Shown piece by piece: positions 33,553 through 42,538 of a DNA stretch of 64,000 nt. Source of the stretch: DATKZS01 sp035527835 [NCBI: bacterium]. GTDB lineage: Bacteria; RBG-13-61-14. The position numbers and the translations under genes are program-made. How positions within the stretch are numbered: the first letter of the stretch is position 1; every line of letters begins with the position of its first letter. The DNA lies in the NCBI GenBank assembly GCA_035527835.1, contig DATKZS010000005.1:1-64000 (forward strand), read 5' to 3'. The notes below the pieces were generated by a model. That model ran no database searches. It was not told the DNA's origin and saw only the letters and a list, made by a program, of their open reading frames with translations.

Positions 33553-35247
33553 TCACCTCAGCGCCTTCTTGTCCACCTTCCCGATCGGCGTCAGCGGCAG
33601 GCTGTCCACGAACTCGATCTGTTTGGGGATTTTGTAGGGCGCCATGTTTTCGTGGCAGTAGGCCATGATCTCTTTTTCGACGGCTGCGCGGTCTTTGGCT
33701 TTGTGGGATGCTTTGAGTTGGATCACGGCCTTGACGATTTCGGAGCCGGGGCGGTCGGGGTTTTTGAGGCCGATGATGGCGCAGAACTCGATGGCGGGGT
33801 GTTCGTAGAGGGTTTCCTCGACCTCGCGGGAGAAGACCTTGTAGCCGCCGACGTTGAGCATGTCCTTTTGCCGGTCCACGATGGTGAAGAAGCCGTCCTC
33901 GTCCATGCGCGCCACGTCGCCGGTGTAAAGCCATTTCCGGCCCTGGAAATCGCGGAGCGCGTTGGCCGTCTCCTCCGGCTTCTGATAATAGCCCTTCATC
34001 ACCTGCGGCCCGCGCGCGATGAGGTGGCCCTCCTGGCCGACCGGGACCTCGTTCGTCCCCGTCTCCAGGTCCACGATCTTGATCCAGGTGCTCTGCATGG
34101 GCACGCCCACGGTCCCGATTTTTTTCTTGCCCACGTACGGGTTCATGGTGAGGAGCGGACTGGTTTCGGTCATGCCGTAAACCTCGACCACCTTGTTGCT
34201 TCCCACCACCTTTTCAAAGTCCCTGATCGCCTCGACCGCGAAGGGCGCCGCGCCGGAGATGCAGCCGCGGACCTGGGTGAAATTGAGCGTCTTGAACATC
34301 GGGTCCTTGAGCAGCATCATGTAGAGCGACGGCACGTTGGCCATTCCGGTGGGGAGCCAGCGGGCGAACTCCTCGCAGAAGTGGCGGGTGTTTCTGGGGT
34401 CCGGGATCAGGATCTGAGTGTTGCCGAAGCCCATGCCGATCATGCCGAAGGCGAGGCCGGCGAGGTGGAAGAAGGGGAAGCCGGAGATCTGGATCTCGCC
34501 GCCGCGCTCGGTCTTGGACCATTGCAGGCTCTGGCTCAGGTTGGTGACCATGTTGGCGTGGGTGAGCTCGGTGCCCTTGGGCAGCCCGGTGGTGCCGCCG
34601 GTGTATTGGATGAGGCAGGTGTCCCCGGGCTTGATCTTGGCATCGGGCTTCTCCGCCGGGTATTTCCCCGGCAGCTCCATGAAGCGGAGCACGGTTTTGT
34701 TGGGCAGGTCCGTCACCTTGCCGGTGGGGACCTTTTTCAGGAGCTTGGCGAGCGTCTTTTTGGGCCACGGCAAAAAGTCAGCGATGCCGGCGGCCACCAC
34801 GTACTTGAGCTTGTCCGCCTTTTCGTGGAACTTGGTGACCCGATGCTCGAAGATGGCGTCGAGCGTCACCAGCACCTTGGCGCCGCAGTCGTTCAACTGG
34901 TACGCCATTTCCTTGGGCGTGAGCAGGGGCGAGATGCCGGTGGCGGCCAAGCCGGCGCGGAGCGTGCCCGCGTGCGCGATCAGGTACTGCGGGATGTTGG
35001 GCAGGTTGATGCCGACCACGTCGCCGGGCCCGCAGCCGATCTCGTGGAGAAAGGTGGCGAAGCGGCGCGAGTAGTCGTCGAGCTGCTGGAAGGTGATGGT
35101 CGCGCCCATGTAGCGCATGGCGGCGCGGCCCGGGAAGTCGGAAAACGCGGCCTCCAAGAGGTCCGGGTAGGTGATGTCCGGGGCCTGAAAATCCGGCTCC
35201 ACCCACGGATCATAAAATTTTATCCACGGCCTCGAATCGTAAGACAT
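33553..35247 (-). CDS. Long-chain acyl-CoA synthetase (AMP-forming)
   Basis: 564-residue adenylate-forming enzyme that activates fatty acids with ATP and CoA. Motifs: IQYTGGTTGLPKGTELTH (P-loop), VVEVYGMTETSPL, and YTGDVARMDEDGFFTIVDRQ with KDMLNVGGYKV. The C-terminal catalytic Lys is in IGKVDKKALR. Strong GGAGG site. FadD-like; feeds beta-oxidation together with the acyl-CoA dehydrogenase at 36395. The gene ends immediately before the hairpin-filled spacer. Confidence 0.95.
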   Translation of the reverse strand: MSYDSRPWIKFYDPWVEPDFQAPDITYPDLLEAAFSDFPGRAAMRYMGATITFQQLDDYSRRFATFLHEIGCGPGDVVGINLPNIPQYLIAHAGTLRAGLAATGISPLLTPKEMAYQLNDCGAKVLVTLDAIFEHRVTKFHEKADKLKYVVAAGIADFLPWPKKTLAKLLKKVPTGKVTDLPNKTVLRFMELPGKYPAEKPDAKIKPGDTCLIQYTGGTTGLPKGTELTHANMVTNLSQSLQWSKTERGGEIQISGFPFFHLAGLAFGMIGMGFGNTQILIPDPRNTRHFCEEFARWLPTGMANVPSLYMMLLKDPMFKTLNFTQVRGCISGAAPFAVEAIRDFEKVVGSNKVVEVYGMTETSPLLTMNPYVGKKKIGTVGVPMQSTWIKIVDLETGTNEVPVGQEGHLIARGPQVMKGYYQKPEETANALRDFQGRKWLYTGDVARMDEDGFFTIVDRQKDMLNVGGYKVFSREVEETLYEHPAIEFCAIIGLKNPDRPGSEIVKAVIQLKASHKAKDRAAVEKEIMAYCHENMAPYKIPKQIEFVDSLPLTPIGKVDKKALR

Positions 35248-35382
35248 GGCGCGTTCCTCCTGTGCAAGGCGTAATAAAGTCCGAGTTGAATCAGCCTATT
35301 GAATCTGCTTGAACATGTCAAGAAGCGGCACGATGAGGGGGCTTGACCTTTTCCATCCGTGCTATAAGCTTGGGATCGGGCC

Positions 35383-36213
35383 ATGAAAGTCACGCTCATC
35401 CGCTTTTCGCAGACGGGTAACACGCGCAAGGTGGCTCGGGCCATGGCGGAGGCCCTGGACGCGGCGGGCGCGCGGGTGCGGAGCGTTGCTCTCAAGAAGG
35501 CGCGGGCACAGGACGCGCTGGACGCGGACCTGATCGGCGTGGGCACGCCCTGCTTTTCCAGCCGCGCGCCGCTCCCGGTGCGCGAGTTGCTGGCCGCATT
35601 GCCGCGGCTCGACGGGCGGCGCGCGTTCGTGTTCGCGACCTCCGGCGGCGGGCCCGGACGCGTGCTTTACGACCTGGCGGACGCGCTCCGGCAAAAGGGC
35701 GCGGACGTGGCCGGGGGCATCGTCATCCGCGGCGAGTGCTTCCATCCGTTCCCGGAGATTTACGGGCGCTTCCCGGGCCGGCCGGACGCAAAGGACCTGG
35801 AGGAGGCCCGGCGCTTCGCGCGCTCCGTGTTCGAGCACGTCTCGGCCGGCACTCCCGGCCCGCTCCCGGGAACGCGGCCGGACGTTTTCCGGGCCGGCGG
35901 TTTTTACAACTACGTGGCCTTCATGAACCGCGACGACTACCTGCGCAAAATCCTGAAAGCGCCCGAGGCGGACCCTGATAAGTGCACCCGGTGCCGCTGG
36001 TGCGAGTACGACTGCCCGGTGAACAACATCACGCTCGATCCTTACCCTGTCCTCGGCGGCCGCTGCATCCGCTGCTACCGCTGCTTTTCCGGCTGTCCGG
36101 AACACGCCTTCAGCGCGGACCTGAGGCTCGGCAACCTCATGGCCGTCATGTTCTATAACACGTTGTTCGAGAGATACCTGGGGGACGTGAGAAAGGGGGA
36201 GAGGTTTTATTGA
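35383..36213 (+). CDS. EFR1-type flavodoxin-ferredoxin fusion protein
   Basis: 276-residue electron carrier. N-terminal flavodoxin-like domain (LIRFSQTGNTRKVARAMAEA; FATSGGGPGRVLYD), then two [4Fe-4S] motifs CTRCRWCEYDCP and CIRCYRCFSGCP near residues 200-250. Probably passes electrons between flavin and iron-sulfur partners. A TTGACC and a TATAAG lie upstream but only 14 bases apart. Divergent from the acyl-CoA synthetase gene. Confidence 0.93.
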   Translation: MKVTLIRFSQTGNTRKVARAMAEALDAAGARVRSVALKKARAQDALDADLIGVGTPCFSSRAPLPVRELLAALPRLDGRRAFVFATSGGGPGRVLYDLADALRQKGADVAGGIVIRGECFHPFPEIYGRFPGRPDAKDLEEARRFARSVFEHVSAGTPGPLPGTRPDVFRAGGFYNYVAFMNRDDYLRKILKAPEADPDKCTRCRWCEYDCPVNNITLDPYPVLGGRCIRCYRCFSGCPEHAFSADLRLGNLMAVMFYNTLFERYLGDVRKGERFY

Positions 36214-36240
36214 AATAGGTTTTTACAGCCATCAGCCGGC

Positions 36241-36378
36241 GTGGGAGCGCCCTTCCGGGCGCGATCCTCATGGGACTGTGAAATAAAGAATCGCGCCCGG
36301 AAGGGCGCTCCCACGTCAAGGTTGCCGGTTTTGCAAGACGCTCCTTTAAGAGAGATTCGCGACTAAAGTCGCTCCCAC
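36241..36378. repeat. REP/BIME-like palindromes, GTGGGAGCG family
   Basis: A perfect 25-bp inverted pair at 36241-36265 and 36290-36314 (GTGGGAGCGCCC ... GGGCGCTCCCAC). A second unit ATTCGCGACTAAAGTCGCTC is at 36355-36378 and a third partial unit at about 36389-36403. Resembles REP sequences of gammaproteobacteria and others. No REP-associated transposase gene in the window. Confidence 0.85.
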
Positions 36379-36394
36379 ATTAAAGGGGCCGCGA

Positions 36395-37714
36395 CTAAAG
36401 TCCATCCTCCATCAGGTCCGCGAACAGCGCCAGACGGTTCATCTCGTTGGTGCCTTCATAAATCCGGGTGACGCGGGCGTCGCGGAGCGCCTTTTCCACG
36501 CCGGCGGAGTGGAGATAGGAGTGGTCGGACATGAGGCTGAGCGCGCGGGAGGAGATCTCGGCGGCGGTGTCGGAGGCAAAGACCTTGGCCGCGGCGGAGG
36601 CGCCGGGAAGAGGCGGGAGGTAGCGGAGCGCCGTGTTCCAGACCAGCGCCCGCGCGGCCATGATCCGGGTCATCATCTCCGCGAGCTCCAACTGGACCTC
36701 CTGGAACTCGACCAGCCGGCGGCTTCCCTGCCGCGCCGTGCAACAGAACGCGAGGCATCGCTCGAACGCCCCGCGCGCCACTCCCAGCGCCACTCCTCCC
36801 ACCACCGGCCGCGAGGCCGTGAGCGTCAACTGATTGATGGCCCAGCCCGCTCGCTCCGGGCCCACCCGGTTCACCTCCGGCACGAACACGTCGTCCAGAA
36901 CAAGCTCCGCCGCGTCGCACGCCTTCTGGCCCATCTTTTTCTCCACGCGCCCCACGGAAAAGCCCTTCATGCCTTTCTCGACCACGAAGCAGGTCCAGCT
37001 TTCCAGACCCTCGTCTCCCAGGCACGCGAACAGCGTCACGTAATCGGCGACGGCCCCGCCCGAGATGAAGACCTTGCGCCCGCTGATCCTGTATCCTGCC
37101 GCGACCTTCCGCGCCCGCGTCACCACCCGCGCCTTCATCGCGCCGTTCGGGTCCTCCACGTCCGAGCCCGCGCCCGGCTCCGTGATCGCGAACGCCCACA
37201 CGCACTTCTCGCCGCGCCGGAGGCGCCGGTAGGTCGGCAGGACCCAGCGCCGGAGCGCGTCCCACGACCCGCTCACCAGGAGCGGGCCCATGCCCAGATC
37301 GTGCGCGCCCACCATCACCGTGAGCCCCGGGCACGCCGCGGCCAGCTCCTCCGTCTTGAGCATGGACGCGATCAGGCCGCCTTGCCGCACCGCTCCCCAC
37401 TTCATGGTCCCGAGCGGCCAGGGCAACAGCTCGGTGGCCAGGCCGCGCGCCGCGTACTCCCTGAACAGCCGCTCCTTGTCGAGCGATGCCGGGTCGCGGT
37501 CAACCGCGAGCGCGAGGGGCCGGAAGAGCTCGTCGGCGAACTTCTTGTAGCGCCGCCGGAGACGCCTCAGGCCCCGCGGCAGCGTCCGCGTCTCCTCCTC
37601 CCAGAAATCGCCGTGGCGCCGCCGCACCATGAGCCGGCCGATGAGCGCGAGCTTGTCCTTGGCCACGTCCAGGTGGGTCGGCGGCTTTTCCATTTTTTTC
37701 GCGAATAAGGCCAT
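36395..37714 (-). CDS. Acyl-CoA dehydrogenase
   Basis: Flavoprotein that removes two hydrogens from an acyl-CoA. FAITEPGAGSDV (flavin loop), YRISGRKVFISGGAVADYVT, KKMGQKACDAAELVLDDVFV, GRVEKKMGQ, and the catalytic Glu in RIYEGTNEMNRLALF. Start set at 37714 because GGAG lies nine bases upstream; a TTG at 37753 in the same frame is the other option. Its stop falls inside a REP-like repeat. Probably works with the synthetase at 33553. Confidence 0.88.
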   Translation of the reverse strand: MALFAKKMEKPPTHLDVAKDKLALIGRLMVRRRHGDFWEEETRTLPRGLRRLRRRYKKFADELFRPLALAVDRDPASLDKERLFREYAARGLATELLPWPLGTMKWGAVRQGGLIASMLKTEELAAACPGLTVMVGAHDLGMGPLLVSGSWDALRRWVLPTYRRLRRGEKCVWAFAITEPGAGSDVEDPNGAMKARVVTRARKVAAGYRISGRKVFISGGAVADYVTLFACLGDEGLESWTCFVVEKGMKGFSVGRVEKKMGQKACDAAELVLDDVFVPEVNRVGPERAGWAINQLTLTASRPVVGGVALGVARGAFERCLAFCCTARQGSRRLVEFQEVQLELAEMMTRIMAARALVWNTALRYLPPLPGASAAAKVFASDTAAEISSRALSLMSDHSYLHSAGVEKALRDARVTRIYEGTNEMNRLALFADLMEDGL

Positions 37715-37826
37715 GACGTCCATCTCCGTGCGCGGCGCTTGAATCAAGCTCAAGCCTATGGCACGTTAAACACAATGTAAAGAGTTCCAGTAGGCCGACA
37801 GGGTCTTGATCAAGGAGGAAAAAACG

Positions 37827-38306
37827 ATGCAAGTGCTGGTCCTTTATTTTTCCAAGAGCGGCAATACGAAGAAGCTGGCCCAGGAGGTCGTCAAGGGCGT
37901 GGAGTCGGTGAAAGGCGTCAAGGCGGTGATGAAGAACACATCGGAAGTGACCAAGCAGGATTTCCTGGACTGCGCCGGCATCATCGCGGGTTCGCCCACC
38001 TACTTCGGCGTGATGGCCTGGGACCTGAAGCGCATCTTCGACGAATTCGTGGGCACCAGGAAAAAGATGGAGGGCAAGGTGGGCGCGGCCTTCGCCACCT
38101 CCGCCGACCCCTCCGGCGGCAAGGAGACCGTGATGATGTCCATCATCCAGTGCCTGCTCATCTACGGCATGGCGGTGGTCGGCGACCCCATGAGCGCCAC
38201 CGGCCATTACGGCACCGCCTGCGTCGGCGCGCCGGACGCGGCCACGGCCGAGAACGCCCGGAAGCTGGGCGCCCGCGTGGCCGAGCTCTGCCTCAAGCTG
38301 GGGTAG
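37827..38306 (+). CDS. Flavodoxin-family protein
   Basis: 159-residue FMN protein: VLVLYFSKSGNTKKLAQEVV (phosphate loop), IIAGSPTYFGVMAWDLKRIF, VGAAFATSADPSGGKETVMM, GMAVVGDPMSATGHYG. WrbA-like quinone oxidoreductase or electron carrier. AAGGAGG site. Followed by a GC-rich hairpin. Confidence 0.92.
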   Translation: MQVLVLYFSKSGNTKKLAQEVVKGVESVKGVKAVMKNTSEVTKQDFLDCAGIIAGSPTYFGVMAWDLKRIFDEFVGTRKKMEGKVGAAFATSADPSGGKETVMMSIIQCLLIYGMAVVGDPMSATGHYGTACVGAPDAATAENARKLGARVAELCLKLG

Positions 38307-38328
38307 GGGCAGGCCCCCGTGCCTGCCC
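38307..38328 (+). repeat. GC-rich hairpin after the flavodoxin gene
   Basis: GGGCAGGC with GCCTGCCC around a CCCCGT loop, directly after the stop. No T run, so it is not a classical terminator; it may protect the transcript end. Confidence 0.5.
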
Positions 38329-38466
38329 GGGCCGGAGCGCCTGCGGGGGCGCCCCGGCGGCAAGTATTTTTTACCTCCCTATATTTTCCCTCGCTTGAAA
38401 CTTTTTCCGCGCCGGGACGTTCATAAGCTAACAAGCCCCGAGTCTGATGGAAAAAGGAGACGACCC

Positions 38467-40851
38467 ATGAAGATTTTTCGAACGCTCACGGTAATGATGG
38501 TATTGGCCGCGGTCTGGCTCGCGTCCGGCCTGGCCCGCGCGCAGGAGATGGAGGGCGGCGACAAGACCCTGTCGCCCTACTTCCTGGTGCAGGGCGACGC
38601 GGACGTGGACCAGTTCTCTTTAAAGTCCACCACCGCGCAAGTCAACATCGCCGGCGTGATCGCCGACGTCCTGGTCACCCAGGTCTACAAGAACGACGGC
38701 AAGAAGCCGATCGAAGCCATTTACGTGTTCCCGGCCTCCACCCGCGCCGCGGTTTACGGCATGAAGATGACCATCGGAAAGCGCGTGATTGTCGCCAGGA
38801 TCGAGGAGAAGCAGAAGGCCCGCGCCGATTATGAGGAGGCGAAGCAGCAGGGCAAGAGCGCGTCGCTTTTGGAGCAGCAGCGGCCGAACGTGTTCCAGAT
38901 GAACGTGGCCAACATCCTTCCCGGCGACGAGATCAAGGTGGAGCTGCAATACACGGAGCTGCTCATCCCGGAGGACGGGGTTTATGAGTTCGTGTACCCG
39001 ACGGTGGTCGGGCCGCGTTACACCAATAAGCCGGAAGCCGGGGCCGCCGAGTCCGACAAGTGGGTGCAGAACCCGTATCTCAAAGAGGGTGAGGCCGCGC
39101 CCTACACCTTTGACATCAGCGTGGAGCTTTCCGCGGGCCTGCCCATCCAGGACATCACCTGCGGCACGCACAAAGTGGACGTGGCCTACGACGGGCCCGC
39201 GCTGGCCACGGTCAAGCTCGACCGGTCCGAAAAGGCCGGCGGCAACCGCGACTACATCTTGAAGTACCGCTTGGCCGGCGGCAAGATCCAGTCCGGGCTC
39301 TTGCTGTACCAGGGCGACAAGGAGAACTTCTTCCTGCTCATGATGCAGCCGCCCGCGCGCGTCACCGACGCCGACATCCCTCCCCGCGAGTACATCTTCA
39401 TCGTGGACGTGTCCGGCTCCATGCACGGCTTCCCGCTGGACATCTCCAAGAAGCTGCTCTCGGACCTGATCGGGAACCTCCGGTCCACCGACACCTTCAA
39501 CGTCATCTTGTTCGCCGGCGGATCGTCGGTCATGTCCGAGAAGTCGCTCGCCGCCACCGACGAGAACGTGGCCCGCGCCATCAACATGATTGACAACCAG
39601 CAGGGCGGCGGCGGCACCGAGCTGCTTCCGGCCTTGAAGCGCGCGCTGGCGCTGCCCCGCACCCGGGGCGTGTCCCGCACCGTGGTCATCGCCACCGACG
39701 GCTACGTGGACGTGGAAAAGGAATCGTTCGATCTCATCCGCGACAACCTGAACGACGCCAACATGTTCGCGTTCGGCATCGGCTCGAGCGTCAACCGCTT
39801 CCTGATCGAGGGCATGGCCCGCGCCGGACAGGGCGAGCCGTTCGTGGTCACCGACCCCAAAGAGGCGCCCGACCAGGCCGCCAAGCTCCGCAAGCTGGTC
39901 CAGTCGCCCGTGCTCACCAACGTCAAGCTCGACTACGGCAAGTTCGGCGCCTACGACGTTCAGCCGAAGAGCGTGCCCGACGTCCTGGCCCAGCGCCCCG
40001 TGATCGTCTTCGGAAAATTCAAAGGCAATCCGGCCGGCGAGATCACCGTCTCCGGCGTCACCGGGAAAAGGACGTACAAGGAAACGTTCACCGTCTCCGA
40101 CGTGAAGCCGCTTCCCGCGAACTCCGCTCTGCGCTACCTCTGGGCCCGCGACCGCATCGCCACCCTCGATGATTACAATGCCGTGAGCCCGGACGACGAG
40201 CGGGTGAAGGAGGTCACCAATTTGGGACTCACCTATAACCTGCTCACCGCCTACACCTCGTTCGTCGCCATTGACTCCGAGGTCCGCTTGAAAGACGGCC
40301 AGGCCGTCACCGTCAAGCAGCCGCTGCCGCTGCCGCAAGGCGTGTCGAATTACGCGGTGGGCGGTTCGATGATGGCCGGTTCGGCAGTACTGCCTTCCAT
40401 GACGATGAGGGCCAAGGCGGGTAAGTCCTTGTCCATGCCCGCCGCCAAGCCGGAGGAAGCCGAGACCTCCCCGGACTACGGCCTGCACGAGAATGACAAG
40501 CTGAAGGACGCGGAAAAGGAGCAGTCGGCGCGGGTGAGCCATGAAAAGCTCAGCGTCAAGGGCGGCATAACCAAGGCCGACGTGGAAACGGTCGTGAAGC
40601 AGGGGCTGGGCGCCATCGAGGCCTGCTACGGCGTCATCCTGCGCGGCCAGCCGGGCCTTTCCGGCAAGATCGTGCTTCGGATCGAGATCAAGCCGGACGG
40701 GTCGGTGGACAAGGTCACCGTGGTCTCGGACGGCCTCAACAACGCCGACCTGGAAAAATGCATCATCAAGACCATCAAGAAATGGCAATTCAGCCCGACC
40801 GCGGACAACGCCAAGGCCTCCGCCGCTTTCACACTCATTCTGAGGCCATAA
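38467..40851 (+). CDS. Secreted VIT/VWA protein with AgmX/TonB-like C-terminal domain
   Basis: 794 residues; start set at the ATG behind AAAGGAG, exposing a signal peptide (MMVLAAVWLASGLARA). VIT domain at about residues 40-170 (VTQVYKNDGKKPIEAIYVFP), then VWA domain with an intact MIDAS DVSGSMHG near 315 and ATDGYVDVEKE. The C-terminal 100 residues (LGAIEACYGVILRGQPGLSG, KIVLRIEIKPDGSVDKVTVV, KCIIKTIKKWQFSPTADNAK) match the AgmX/PglI-type TonB-like domain. Likely a periplasmic or surface adhesive or assembly protein. Domain combination is less usual. Confidence 0.9.
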   Translation: MKIFRTLTVMMVLAAVWLASGLARAQEMEGGDKTLSPYFLVQGDADVDQFSLKSTTAQVNIAGVIADVLVTQVYKNDGKKPIEAIYVFPASTRAAVYGMKMTIGKRVIVARIEEKQKARADYEEAKQQGKSASLLEQQRPNVFQMNVANILPGDEIKVELQYTELLIPEDGVYEFVYPTVVGPRYTNKPEAGAAESDKWVQNPYLKEGEAAPYTFDISVELSAGLPIQDITCGTHKVDVAYDGPALATVKLDRSEKAGGNRDYILKYRLAGGKIQSGLLLYQGDKENFFLLMMQPPARVTDADIPPREYIFIVDVSGSMHGFPLDISKKLLSDLIGNLRSTDTFNVILFAGGSSVMSEKSLAATDENVARAINMIDNQQGGGGTELLPALKRALALPRTRGVSRTVVIATDGYVDVEKESFDLIRDNLNDANMFAFGIGSSVNRFLIEGMARAGQGEPFVVTDPKEAPDQAAKLRKLVQSPVLTNVKLDYGKFGAYDVQPKSVPDVLAQRPVIVFGKFKGNPAGEITVSGVTGKRTYKETFTVSDVKPLPANSALRYLWARDRIATLDDYNAVSPDDERVKEVTNLGLTYNLLTAYTSFVAIDSEVRLKDGQAVTVKQPLPLPQGVSNYAVGGSMMAGSAVLPSMTMRAKAGKSLSMPAAKPEEAETSPDYGLHENDKLKDAEKEQSARVSHEKLSVKGGITKADVETVVKQGLGAIEACYGVILRGQPGLSGKIVLRIEIKPDGSVDKVTVVSDGLNNADLEKCIIKTIKKWQFSPTADNAKASAAFTLILRP

Positions 40852-40868
40852 GCTCTGCCGGAACAAAT

Positions 40869-40906
40869 AAAAGGCGGGAGGAGCCTGAAAACTCCTCCCG
40901 CCTTTT
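40869..40906. terminator. Bidirectional intrinsic terminator
   Basis: Perfect 15-bp stem (AAAAGGCGGGAGGAG with CTCCTCCCGCCTTTT) around an 8-base loop, with A run on one side and T run on the other. Lies between the convergent VIT/VWA and CoA-ligase genes and can serve both. Confidence 0.95.
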
Positions 40907-40928
40907 CTCGGCTCATTTTTTTAAAAAA

Positions 40929-40953
40929 TATCTCTGCGTTCTCTGCGCCTCTG
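40929..40953. repeat. Tandem CTCTGCG units
   Basis: Three 8-9-bp units (TCTCTGCGT, TCTCTGCGC, CTCTGCGG). One arm only. Confidence 0.6.
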
Positions 40954-40961
40954 CGGTAAGC

Positions 40962-42359
40962 TCACCCTTGACTCGCCCGCCTCGCTGAGATTTTAAAGAT
41001 CGCGCTCACCGCGTCCTGTGTCGTGTTGAACACGGGCAGCCCCGCCGCCCGGAAGGCCTTGAAGGCCATGAGCCGCAGATGTTCGAGCCGCGGCACGTCT
41101 TCGGCCGACCGGGAGATGATGGGGACCACGAGCTTTTCCGTGTCGCGGGCCGCGGCCACGATCCCTGCCAGGCCCTGCTCGATCGTCTCGTCCTTGAACA
41201 TGCTCGCGAAGTCGAGCGAGAAATAGGGCACGATCACGTCAATGTTCTCGTCGTGGCTGATGGCGCGGGCGGCCAGCTCCATGATGCGGAAGTCCACGCC
41301 GAAGGCGCCCAGGTCCACCGGGTTTAGCGTGCTCGTGTTCACGTTCGGGATCTTCGCGGCGATCAGCGCCTGCGACTTTTCCGCGAGCGGAGGGAGCGTG
41401 AGCCCGGCGGCCACCGCGAGGTCCGTGAACAGCACCGAGGTGCCGCCGCCCGCTCCCAGGAACGCCACTCTCGGCCCGCGCGCCGGCCTCTCCGCCGTGG
41501 CCAGCATCACCACGTCCAGCATCTCTTCCGGCGTCGAAACCTCGATGCACCCGGTCTGGCGCATGACCGCGGCAAAGACCTCGCGCCGGCCCGAGAGCGC
41601 CCCGGTGTGGCTCATCGCCGCCCGGGCGCCCGCCTCGGTGGACCCGCCCTTGAGCACCACCACCGGCTTCTTGGCCGTGGCCTTCTTGAGCGCCTTGATA
41701 AAGGCCGGCCCGTCCTTCACATCCTCGATGTACGCCGCCACCACCTTGATTGCGGCGTCGTCCGCGAAATATTCCAGGAAGTCCTCGACCCGTAAATCAA
41801 TCTGGTTGCCGTACGACACGGCCTTGTTCAGGTCCACCTTGCGGGCCTGGGCCGCGCGCGCGAAATTATTGGTCACGCCGCCGGACTGGCCCAGGAACGC
41901 GACGTTGCCGGGCGGCCGGGGACGGACCGAGGGGTCAAAGGTGAGGCGCGACTCGGTGCAGTGGGCCCCGATGCAGTTCGGCCCCAGGATGCGCGTGCCG
42001 CCCTGCCGCGCGGCGCGGACCAGCTCCTCCTCCGCACCGCGGTTCCCGGCCTCTGAAAAACCGGAGGTGAAGAAGTGAACGAACCCGATGCGCTTTTTCA
42101 CCGCCGCTTGCAGGGTGGAAAGCGCGTGGCGCGCGGGAACGGAGACGATGGCGAGGTCAACGCCGTCGGGCACGGCCTCGAGCGACGGCAGCACGGGCAC
42201 GCCGTGGATTTCCCGGTGCGCCGGGTTCACCGGGTACAGCTCGCCCTGATAGCCCACGCCGCGCAGGATCTGGTACCACGGGATCTTGCCGTCGCCCATG
42301 TGCGGCGACGCTCCCACCACGGCGATGGAACGAGGATAAAACAGCCTGGTCAGGTCCAT
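40962..42359 (-). CDS. NDP-forming acyl-CoA synthetase (alpha-subunit-like)
   Basis: 465-residue protein of the ADP-forming acetyl-CoA synthetase superfamily. CoA-binding Rossmann domain: PRSIAVVGASPHMGDGKIPW; AIVSVPARHALSTLQ. Ligase domains: ILGPNCIGAHCTESRLTFDP, VAFLGQSGGVTNNFARAAQA, and the phospho-His region AMSHTGALSGRREVFAAVMR. No ATP-grasp beta domain follows and none is next door, so it acts with a distant subunit or has a changed role. ATG has no clear ribosome site. Ends at the shared terminator. Confidence 0.88.
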   Translation of the reverse strand: MDLTRLFYPRSIAVVGASPHMGDGKIPWYQILRGVGYQGELYPVNPAHREIHGVPVLPSLEAVPDGVDLAIVSVPARHALSTLQAAVKKRIGFVHFFTSGFSEAGNRGAEEELVRAARQGGTRILGPNCIGAHCTESRLTFDPSVRPRPPGNVAFLGQSGGVTNNFARAAQARKVDLNKAVSYGNQIDLRVEDFLEYFADDAAIKVVAAYIEDVKDGPAFIKALKKATAKKPVVVLKGGSTEAGARAAMSHTGALSGRREVFAAVMRQTGCIEVSTPEEMLDVVMLATAERPARGPRVAFLGAGGGTSVLFTDLAVAAGLTLPPLAEKSQALIAAKIPNVNTSTLNPVDLGAFGVDFRIMELAARAISHDENIDVIVPYFSLDFASMFKDETIEQGLAGIVAAARDTEKLVVPIISRSAEDVPRLEHLRLMAFKAFRAAGLPVFNTTQDAVSAIFKISARRASQG

Positions 42360-42401
42360 AATTCTAATCCGTAAAATTATTTCGCTTCAGGGACGGAAGA
42401 T

Positions 42402-42465
42402 AACGCCAAGACGCCAAGACCGCCAAGAAAAATCATGTTTTTATTTCTTGGCGTCTTGGCGTTAA
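42402..42465. repeat. Family A palindrome, CGCCAAG units, short loop
   Basis: Arms 42402-42428 and 42447-42465. Most compact copy in the window and probably closest to the intact unit. Confidence 0.85.
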
Positions 42466-42538
42466 GTCTTGGCCCCGCTATTCGGGTTTAATCGTTATCG
42501 CCTCCGCGGTCTGACCCTCCGGGCGGGCGGCTTCTGGG

